From the NCBI GenBank assembly GCA_026014605.1, contig JAOZIC010000150.1:3024-20941 (forward strand): a DNA stretch of 17,918 nucleotides, given 5' to 3'. The number at the start of each line of letters is the position of its first letter. Within the stretch, counting starts at the first letter, position 1. The DNA comes from Candidatus Bathyarchaeota archaeon. Lineage in GTDB: Archaea; Thermoproteota; Bathyarchaeia; Bathyarchaeales; Bathyarchaeaceae. The notes under the pieces are model-generated. The model searched no databases, had not been told where the DNA came from, and worked only from the letters and a program-made list of their open reading frames with translations. A program made the translations under genes and the position numbers. Positions 12,755 to 17,918 of the stretch are shown here, piece by piece.

Positions 12755-13510
12755 ATGTTCAAGGCTAAAATGGCTGATGCCAAATTTTTGAAAGATATGA
12801 TGGGCGCTATTTCGATACTTGTTGACGAGGCTACTTTTGATTTAACCCCCGAAGGAATAAAATTGCGTGCTATGGACCCTTCGCGAGTAGCCATGGTCGA
12901 TTTTGAGTGGCCAAAAACCGTTTTTGACGAATATTCATGCAGTGAAACTGCGAAGATGTGCATCAACATAAGTGAAATGTTAAAGTTTTTGAGGCGAACC
13001 GGAAAAGACGAATCCGTTGAATTGGCTTTAGATGACAAAACTGGGAAACTGAAAATTGCCATCAAAGGCAAGTATTCTCGTACCTTTAACATGCCTACTT
13101 TAGAGGCTATGGATGAAGAAGTTCCAACTCCGAAAGTTACTTTCAACATTAAAGCAAAAACTGTGACCCAAGGTTTGCGCGAAGCAATAGAAGATGCCTC
13201 TTTGGTAAGTGACCATGTAAGAATCGAAGCAAACCAAGAAAAACTGGTTATGAACGCAGCAGGCGACATCTCAGGTGCCACTATTGAATTCAAAACTGGT
13301 GACGATGTGCTCTTGGAGATGGCCGCTAAGGAAGAGTCTAAGGCTACTTTTAGTTTGAGTTACCTCTCGGAGATTGTCCGGGCTGCGGTGCCAACATCTG
13401 AAATTGTAGTTATCGAATTTTCGACAGATATGCCAATAAAGTTGGATTTCCAGCAAGAAAAAGATGGCAAATTAAAGTTTTATTTGGCTCCCCGAATAGA
13501 AGTAGAGTAG
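12755..13510 (+). CDS. pcn: DNA polymerase sliding clamp (PCNA)
   Basis: Ring-shaped processivity factor that tethers DNA polymerases, ligase, FEN1 and others at the replication fork. The 251-residue product shows MFKAKMADAKFLKDMMGAI, then GIKLRAMDPSRVAMVDFEW (about 36-54), the interdomain connecting loop around MDEEVPTPKV, and the C-terminal LKFYLAPRIEVE. These are standard features over two repeated clamp domains. ATG 12755 is chosen for the AGAGG seven bases upstream; two in-frame TTG codons lie just before it. Only one clamp gene is seen here, so whether the clamp is a homotrimer cannot be told. It is followed by the large primase subunit. Confidence 0.95.
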   Translation: MFKAKMADAKFLKDMMGAISILVDEATFDLTPEGIKLRAMDPSRVAMVDFEWPKTVFDEYSCSETAKMCINISEMLKFLRRTGKDESVELALDDKTGKLKIAIKGKYSRTFNMPTLEAMDEEVPTPKVTFNIKAKTVTQGLREAIEDASLVSDHVRIEANQEKLVMNAAGDISGATIEFKTGDDVLLEMAAKEESKATFSLSYLSEIVRAAVPTSEIVVIEFSTDMPIKLDFQQEKDGKLKFYLAPRIEVE

Positions 13511-13534
13511 TCAAACATACTGGAGGTTAAGCAG

Positions 13535-14617
13535 GTACTAACTGCTTATGACCGTGCAAAATATCCCTTCATGAAAGAGGCTGCTGAGCACGTAAGAGAA
13601 CTAGGTTTAGACATCACCGACCTAGAAAGCGACTTTTTTGTTCCATTTTTGGACCGCGCAGAAAAACGTGTAACAGATGCTCTAGTTGACATGGCAAAAT
13701 ATGCTGAAACAGAACCCCGAGATAATCCACGGGAGAATGAAATTGAGCTTTTTTCTTTTCCGATAGCTGTTATGTTGGTTTCTGCGGCTGATGAATCTTT
13801 TATCAAAAGCAGGTATGCTTTGGCTGAAGCGAAACGGGCTTCTGCTTTGTTGCAGTCAGAAGAAAAAGAGAAGTTGTTGCAGGTTGCCAACAATTTTGGT
13901 TGGAATGTGCGGTTAGTTGACGATTTTGTGTTGGCGCATTATGTTTTTGCGCTTCCTTTTCCTGTTTTTTTGAGAAATGCAACAGGTTTTCATGACAAGA
14001 ACTGGAAACTTGTTAACCATCTGTTGATTGATGGGGATGTTTACCTTACTGGACGGGAAGTAGGTCGGCTTTTAGAGGAAGAAGTGCGCAAATATGTTGA
14101 GGGCAGGCTTGACACGAAAATAAAATCTCTTCCTCCGAACCTTATGGCTCGGGTCACGCGGTTGAGGCAGTTAGCACAGGAAAAGGCGGAGCAGATTCGT
14201 CTTGAGCAGATGCCTGACCGTGTGGTTATGGATGCTTTTCCGTCTTGTATTAAGGGTGTGTATGACCGTGTTTCGGCTGGTCGCCCTGCTTCGCATATGG
14301 GTAGGTTTGCTTTGACTTCGTTTATGTTGAGTGTTGGGATGTCTGCGGAGGATGTTTTCAAGTTTTTCCGTTCTGTTTCAGACTTTAACGAACGTATGAC
14401 CCGCTATCAAGTAGAGCACATCGCTGGAAGCAAGGGGTCGGGCACTAAGTATACGCCTCCAAACTGCAGCACTTTGCGTACTCACGGTATCTGTGTTTCA
14501 CCAGAGCCTGAGTGCTTCAAGGCGGTGAATCCGTTGGTTTGCTATAAACGTAAATTGCAAAACGTGCCTGAAGAAGAGAAACAGCCTGAAAAAGAATCTG
14601 CTAAAGAGTCCGACTAA
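13535..14617 (+). CDS. priL: DNA primase large subunit PriL; start codon uncertain (GTA 13535 or ATG 13571)
   Basis: Iron-sulfur subunit of the archaeal primase, which works with PriS to make primers. From ATG 13571 the product has 348 residues: an N-terminal helical domain, and the C-terminal cluster domain with FPSC (C226), NCSTLRTHGIC (C299, C308), PEC (C315) and PLVC (C324). Four of these five cysteines should bind the [4Fe-4S] cluster. HMGRFALTSFMLSVGMS and MTRYQVEHI are also typical. Upstream of the ATG the frame reads LTAYDRAKYPF, which looks like the normal PriL N-terminus. GGAGG at 13522-13526 is eight bases before a GTA codon at 13535. I therefore place the start there, though GTA is not a usual start codon and ATG 13571 is the first conventional one. 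Confidence 0.9.
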   Translation, partial: VLTAYDRAKYPFMKEAAEHVRELGLDITDLESDFFVPFLDRAEKRVTDALVDMAKYAETEPRDNPRENEIELFSFPIAVMLVSAADESFIKSRYALAEAKRASALLQSEEKEKLLQVANNFGWNVRLVDDFVLAHYVFALPFPVFLRNATGFHDKNWKLVNHLLIDGDVYLTGREVGRLLEEEVRKYVEGRLDTKIKSLPPNLMARVTRLRQLAQEKAEQIRLEQMPDRVVMDAFPSCIKGVYDRVSAGRPASHMGRFALTSFMLSVGMSAEDVFKFFRSVSDFNERMTRYQVEHIAGSKGSGTKYTPPNCSTLRTHGICVSPEPECFKAVNPLVCYKRKLQNVPEEEKQPEKESAKESD

Positions 14618-14619
14618 TT

Positions 14620-14841
14620 TCACTTTTTGTTTCTTGTTGTGATTGCATATATTATTGTTAATGCGATTAGTACAAGAAACAGTGTTCCAAATGTTGAGAG
14701 TAGCAAATTGACTGTTGGTTCGCTGTGAAGAACTTCCATTGAAGGCAGTGCAAAAAGGTAAGCCGCTGAAAATATTGCAACAAAAACTGCGCCTACGCCT
14801 TCAACAAGGTACAAGAACTTGTTGGTTTGTTGATTTTTCAT
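14620..14841 (-). CDS. Small two-helix membrane protein, unknown function
   Basis: Not recognised. The 73-residue product has a short polar N-terminus, a hydrophobic helix at about 9-32 (FLYLVEGVGAVFVAIFSAAY), a short polar loop with HSEPT, and a second helix at about 46-68 (FGTLFLVLIALTIIYAIT), then a basic end TRNKK. The pattern fits a helical hairpin in the cytoplasmic membrane with both ends inside. GGAG lies 12 bases before the ATG, and A+T-rich TATA-like sequences lie at 14871-14890 on this strand. It converges on priL with two bases between the stops. It lies head-to-head with the larger membrane-protein gene. Confidence 0.65.
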   Translation of the reverse strand: MKNQQTNKFLYLVEGVGAVFVAIFSAAYLFALPSMEVLHSEPTVNLLLSTFGTLFLVLIALTIIYAITTRNKK

Positions 14842-14941
14842 GTCTGCTTACCGCTCCAAAACGTCTTCATTTATTATTACCTTAAATTTTGAATATAAGA
14901 CTAGTTGCCGAATGTTTTTGTTTCGTGTTGGTAACACAAAC

Positions 14942-14949
14942 ATAATATG
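14942..14949 (+). promoter_or_regulatory. Candidate TATA element for the membrane-protein gene
   Basis: ATAATATG is centred 47 bases before the ATG at 14993. An RNA start near 14971 would leave a leader of about 22 bases that includes GGAG at 14981-14984, eight bases before the ATG. Confidence 0.4.
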
Positions 14950-14992
14950 CTAAATCACACCTATTTTGTTATAACTTTTTGGAGAACTCTAC

Positions 14993-15892
14993 ATGACCAA
15001 AGACGGCCCGCTTAAATTTGGTTTGTTTCTTGTGGCTTTGACATGGTTTTTGTTCACAATTTATCAGTTCATCAAATCAGCAATTTACGGAGCAACAGTT
15101 GATTGGCCCTTTTGGATGTTGCTAACAGACAACGCATCAGTTGTAAGTCTTGGTTTTCGAACAATGGGCGGTTTGATTGCTGTAGTTGCTGTTTTATTTT
15201 ATTTGTTCAACCGTGACCTGTCAAAACCTGAAGCAACAATGACCCTACGGTGGATACTAGTTGCTGAAGCCCTGTATTGGATGCCTCTCTTTCTTTCTGG
15301 GCTATGGGGTTTGCTACCGACTGCTAACGATTTTGTTTCCGAAGGCTATGGGATACTCTTCGTAATCGAAACAGGCGTACCCTGTATGTTGGAGTCTTTG
15401 ATTATTCCGTTTGTTTTAATCAAACTGTTTTTGGCACTAAACCCAAACAAACCCGCCAAAGGCGCAATAAAATGGGGGCTGATTTCGGGAACTGCTTTCA
15501 TTTTTGTTTTCTGGCTTGATAACACAGTGAACTGGATTGCGGCAATAATAGAAAAAGGCATAGAATACGTAACAGCTTATCCTCTTAACATTCTCAGTTT
15601 TGGTATGACATGTGTCGGTTTGCTTTTGCTTACCTTGTATTCTGCATATTTTTCAAGAAAATCATTTGGTGCAGAAACTCTAAGTGACCTTGACCTGCCA
15701 AAAATCGGCGCAATCATCATCTGTTTGGGCCTGTATTTTGACATAATCTACGTGATGTGGCTGCTGTTTGGAAGCGTAGGTGGTTGGGGTACTTGGTATG
15801 CGTGGATTTTAGGACACAACATGAACTTGTGGGCAGTTGCGCTTCCGCTTGCAGGGTTGCCCTTGCTTTTTTACAGAAAAAAAGAACTGTAA
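14993..15892 (+). CDS. Polytopic membrane protein of unknown function
   Basis: Not recognised as a named family. The 299-residue product has about seven or eight hydrophobic helices: about 9-29, 53-71, 87-106, 121-145, 161-184, 198-218, 236-260 and 269-291. Notable features are many aromatic residues in and near the helices, a WLDNTVNWIAA segment (about 174-184), and a near-C-terminal WYAWILGHNMNLW followed by ALPLAGLPLLFY. The buried GHN and tryptophans could bind a cofactor or ion, but that is speculation. The start ATG has GGAG eight bases upstream. It has its own promoter and stands between the two primase subunit genes without overlap to either. No signal peptide or soluble domain is seen. 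Confidence 0.75.
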   Translation: MTKDGPLKFGLFLVALTWFLFTIYQFIKSAIYGATVDWPFWMLLTDNASVVSLGFRTMGGLIAVVAVLFYLFNRDLSKPEATMTLRWILVAEALYWMPLFLSGLWGLLPTANDFVSEGYGILFVIETGVPCMLESLIIPFVLIKLFLALNPNKPAKGAIKWGLISGTAFIFVFWLDNTVNWIAAIIEKGIEYVTAYPLNILSFGMTCVGLLLLTLYSAYFSRKSFGAETLSDLDLPKIGAIIICLGLYFDIIYVMWLLFGSVGGWGTWYAWILGHNMNLWAVALPLAGLPLLFYRKKEL

Positions 15893-15940
15893 TTGCCTTT
15901 CTGTGAATCTGTTTCAACCATTTTCGGAAGTATTGTTGTT

Positions 15941-16183
15941 TCAGTCCTCTTCGTATTCGGCTTTGGCTAATTCATCTGCAACGCTGTCTTCATGCTCTTT
16001 TCTTTCAAGACCTAAACTCTTCTTTTTTCCAACTTTTTCTCTGCCCAACATGAAATTGTATTCGGCGTCTGTTATTTCGTCGTCCTCAAGCATTTGTTCG
16101 AGCTCCTTGTCGTTATATACGTCCATTGTTTCAGTCTCTTTTTCGGGTTCTTTGGACACAAACTTCTTTTTTTGTTTCTTCAT
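15941..16183 (-). CDS. Small highly charged protein with a SHOCT-like motif
   Basis: Not assigned to a family with confidence. The 80-residue product has a very basic start (MKKQKKKFVSKEPEKE), a central helix pair DKELEQMLEDDEITDAEYNF, a second basic patch GKKKSLG and an acidic tail. The central part resembles the SHOCT pattern (a short helix, then I-T-x-x-E-[FY]) seen at the ends of many prokaryotic proteins. The gene has a TATA-like CTTTATATG on its own strand at about 16214-16222, roughly 35 bases before the ATG. A short hairpin CTCTT-C-AAGAG (16186-16196) lies in the leader. It is divergent from priS and converges on the membrane-protein gene. Composition and promoter make it a plausible real gene. 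Confidence 0.6.
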   Translation of the reverse strand: MKKQKKKFVSKEPEKETETMDVYNDKELEQMLEDDEITDAEYNFMLGREKVGKKKSLGLERKEHEDSVADELAKAEYEED

Positions 16184-16288
16184 GGCTCTTCAAGAGTACT
16201 TGTTTTTATGTTTCATATAAAGTCATGCAAAAAGCCTCCTTCACGATATGCCACTTTACTTTGTTGAATTCGCGGGCAAGAATTCCGC

Positions 16289-16296
16289 TTAAATAT
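16289..16296 (+). promoter_or_regulatory. TATA-like promoter for priS
   Basis: TTAAATAT is centred about 41 bases before ATG 16334. The RNA would start near 16318, at or just after the ATG at 16316. Two GAATTC copies in direct orientation (16266-16271 and 16280-16285, 14 bases apart) lie just upstream. Confidence 0.45.
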
Positions 16297-16333
16297 CCTT
16301 TTTAGACTATACTGTATGTTGAGCGGAGAAAAC

Positions 16334-17569
16334 ATGTCGTCTTTGTCACAACTTTTCATTCAAGAAAAATTTGGTGAATACTACAAACAACACTCCGCCA
16401 ATATTTTAGCTCCCTCTTCGTTTGAAAGAAGAGAATTCGGTTTTTTACTTCTTGAAAAAAAAGTAATGATGAGACACAAAGCCTTCAGAAACGTTGAAGC
16501 GTTAAGGTCCGCCTTGGCTGAAGTTGTTCCCTCTGACGTGTACTATTCAAGTGCATATTATGAGCGCCCAGAAGAAGAAATGAAATCTAAAGGTTGGCTA
16601 GGCGCTGACCTAGTCTTTGACATCGACGCAGACCACATTCCCACCCCTTGTGCTAATGTTCATGATTACTGGGTGTGCACAAAATGTGGTGCCTCAGACA
16701 GGGGTAAACATCCTGCAGTGTGCCGTTGTGGTGGAACAAAGTTTAAGGAAAAAACTTTCCCGTGCGAAATCTGTTTAGAGGCCTCTAAAGTTGAAGCAAT
16801 CAAGCTTGTTGATATGTTGACAACTGATTTTGGTTTTTCTTCAGACGATTTAACTGTGGCGTTTTCTGGTCATAGGGGCTACCACGTTCATGTTGAAAGC
16901 AAGTCTGTTCGCGAGTTGGATTCGTTGGCGCGTAAAGAGATTGTTGACTATGTTATGGGTATTGGTTTAGAAGCCCAGTTTCATGGTTTGGGAAAAAGCT
17001 CTGACCCCGCAAAAAAAGTTGCTGGTCCTGACTTGAATGAGCCAGGGTGGCGGGGACGTGTGGCTCGTGGAACTTATGATTTCTTGTCGTGTGCTTCTAA
17101 GGAAGAGTTAGTTCAAGCTGGGTTAAAGACCGCTCACATTAATGCGATACTTAAACACAGGGACGCAATTCTTGAGAACTGGAGCCAGAACGGTCCTTGG
17201 GGTGCGATTAAGGGAATAACTCCAGAAACTTGGAAAAAAATTGCCGAAGTTGGGGGCGTGAAGCAGTCTGCTAACATCGACACTGTGGTTACTCCTGATG
17301 TTAATCGTTTGATTCGGCTTAGTAACTCGTTACACGGAAAAACGGGTTTGAAAAAGGTGGTGCTTGCGATTTCGGACCTTGAAACTTTTGACCCTCTTAA
17401 ACGTGCAGTAGCCTTTAAAGATGGATGTGTTACTGTTCATGTTTCAGACGCTCCGCAATTTAGGGTGGAAGACCAGACATATGGTCCGTTTAAACGGCAG
17501 AACGTTGAACTTCCTACGGCGGCGGCGATGATGCTGTTGTGTAAGGGTGTAGCCAAGGTGGTGCAGTAA
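16334..17569 (+). CDS. priS: DNA primase small (catalytic) subunit PriS
   Basis: Catalytic subunit of the archaeo-eukaryotic primase, which makes RNA (and in archaea often DNA) primers with PriL. The 411-residue product has LVFDIDADH near 93-101, with metal-binding D96 and D98. A zinc-binding insertion follows with CTKC (C115, C118), CRC (C130, C132) and CEIC (C144, C147). The SGHRGYHVHV motif lies at about 178-187, and DVNRLIRLSNSLHGKTGL carries the conserved basic and histidine residues near the C-terminus. ATG 16334 is chosen for GGAG five bases upstream, the same spacing as srp54; ATG 16316 is in frame but sits at the expected RNA start. The GINS-like gene begins two bases after the stop. 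Confidence 0.95.
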   Translation: MSSLSQLFIQEKFGEYYKQHSANILAPSSFERREFGFLLLEKKVMMRHKAFRNVEALRSALAEVVPSDVYYSSAYYERPEEEMKSKGWLGADLVFDIDADHIPTPCANVHDYWVCTKCGASDRGKHPAVCRCGGTKFKEKTFPCEICLEASKVEAIKLVDMLTTDFGFSSDDLTVAFSGHRGYHVHVESKSVRELDSLARKEIVDYVMGIGLEAQFHGLGKSSDPAKKVAGPDLNEPGWRGRVARGTYDFLSCASKEELVQAGLKTAHINAILKHRDAILENWSQNGPWGAIKGITPETWKKIAEVGGVKQSANIDTVVTPDVNRLIRLSNSLHGKTGLKKVVLAISDLETFDPLKRAVAFKDGCVTVHVSDAPQFRVEDQTYGPFKRQNVELPTAAAMMLLCKGVAKVVQ

Positions 17570-17571
17570 GA

Positions 17572-17918
17572 TTGTATAACGAACTGTATAACATATGGAA
17601 AGCAGAAAAGGAACTGTTGGACATTCAGCGGCTTCCAAACAAGTTTTACGCCAAGATTGTTGATTACATCAAAAAAATGAAAGAAGAAAACCGTATGCTG
17701 GACAAAAAAACAACCAAAGCCAAGCTTATGGAAACCGAATTTGCGTATGTCCAGTTTATGGTCTGCGACCTTTTTGATTTGCGTTACAAAAAACTCAAAG
17801 AGAAAACTTTGAACCAAGAAACCATCTCGCGAGATGTTTTAACTGCAGAAGAGGCAAAAATGTGTGGAACTATTTTGCCCTTAGCTGAGCATTATAACGC
17901 CTTTTGTAAAGACATTCT
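17572..17918 (+). CDS. GINS complex subunit (Gins51/Gins15-like), 3' end cut by the window
   Basis: Replication-fork protein that binds MCM and, in archaea, a Cdc45/RecJ-like partner. The 115 visible residues read LYNELYNIWKAEKELLDIQRL, then PNKFYAKIVDYIKKMKEEN, then KLMETEFAYVQFMVCDLFDLRYKKL. This matches the alpha-helical A domain of archaeal GINS, with the leading tyrosine and tryptophan helix, a PxxFY turn and a long helix ending in the LRxxK segment. The start is TTG 17572, two bases after the priS stop; no ATG is available near it. The pairing of priS with a GINS gene is common in archaea and supports the call. The small beta B domain, which would tell the subunit type, is beyond the window. 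Confidence 0.85.
   Translation, partial: MYNELYNIWKAEKELLDIQRLPNKFYAKIVDYIKKMKEENRMLDKKTTKAKLMETEFAYVQFMVCDLFDLRYKKLKEKTLNQETISRDVLTAEEAKMCGTILPLAEHYNAFCKDI

Noticed and set aside
12715..13293. Minus-strand open frame of 192 codons opposite pcna
   Set aside because: Antisense to a full-length, well-conserved PCNA; rich in Ser and Phe with no recognisable pattern.
15837..16220. Plus-strand open frame rich in Ser, Phe and Leu
   Set aside because: Antisense to the charged small protein and overlapping the end of the membrane-protein gene; low-complexity composition typical of a shadow frame.
16266..16285. Two GAATTC copies 14 bases apart upstream of the priS TATA element
   Set aside because: Six-base repeats in A+T-rich DNA are easily due to chance; mentioned with the promoter but not claimed as an operator.
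17437..17817. Minus-strand open frames across the priS/GINS junction
   Set aside because: They cover the ends of two recognised plus-strand genes and have no family features.
1..17918. CRISPR array, mobile element, rRNA or tRNA genes
   Set aside because: I saw no regularly spaced repeats, transposase or integrase motifs, or cloverleaf-like sequences; gaps between genes are short.

Overview
The window is archaeal chromosome from the core information-processing part of the genome. The marker genes are archaeal or archaeo-eukaryotic: SRP54, Pus10, L21e, RNA polymerase subunits F (Rpb4) and L (Rpb11), DUF655, Dim1/KsgA, L10e, Dph2, a METTL5-type methyltransferase, exosome Csl4, DUF99, TFS, PCNA, both primase subunits and a GINS protein. 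Promoters are TATA-like with short leaders, many starts carry GGAGG/GAGG ribosome-binding sites, several starts are TTG or GTG, and base use leans to A+T. Gene order and content fit the TACK side of Archaea. A Bathyarchaeia-like lineage is my best guess, but this is inference and no rRNA is present to confirm it.

Layout. Positions 1-250 hold the start of a PAC2-family gene on the minus strand. From 349 to 5165 runs a plus-strand translation and transcription cluster: srp54, pus10, rpl21e, rpoF (Rpb4), DUF655, ksgA. L10e follows as a separate unit (5355-5852), then a long phosphoenolpyruvate synthase gene (5965-8571). From 8670 to 11164 is a tightly overlapping operon: dph2, METTL5-like methyltransferase, csl4, rpoL. 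A small Mini-III-like RNase III gene on the minus strand (11179-11553) shares a symmetric divergent promoter with DUF99 (11637-12245). TFS follows. PCNA and the large primase subunit (12755-14617) come next. Two membrane-protein genes and a small charged protein gene (14620-16183) separate these from the small primase subunit and a truncated GINS gene (16334-17918).

How the genes work together. The first and third clusters couple ribosome maturation (KsgA, METTL5-like, L21e, L10e), diphthamide formation on elongation factor 2, tRNA modification, RNA decay (Csl4) and RNA polymerase subunits. The last part groups the sliding clamp, primase and GINS, which meet at the replication fork. PEP synthase is the only clear central-metabolism gene.

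I see no CRISPR array, mobile element, tRNA or rRNA gene, and no obvious new defence or biosynthetic system. The points most worth a second look are: a zinc-ribbon-like insertion and a helix-turn-helix-like tail in PEP synthase; a KsgA whose NLPY motif reads APPY; a primase large subunit whose homology and ribosome-binding site point to a GTA start; a lone Mini-III-like nuclease; and an exact inverted repeat that places the same TATA element facing both ways.
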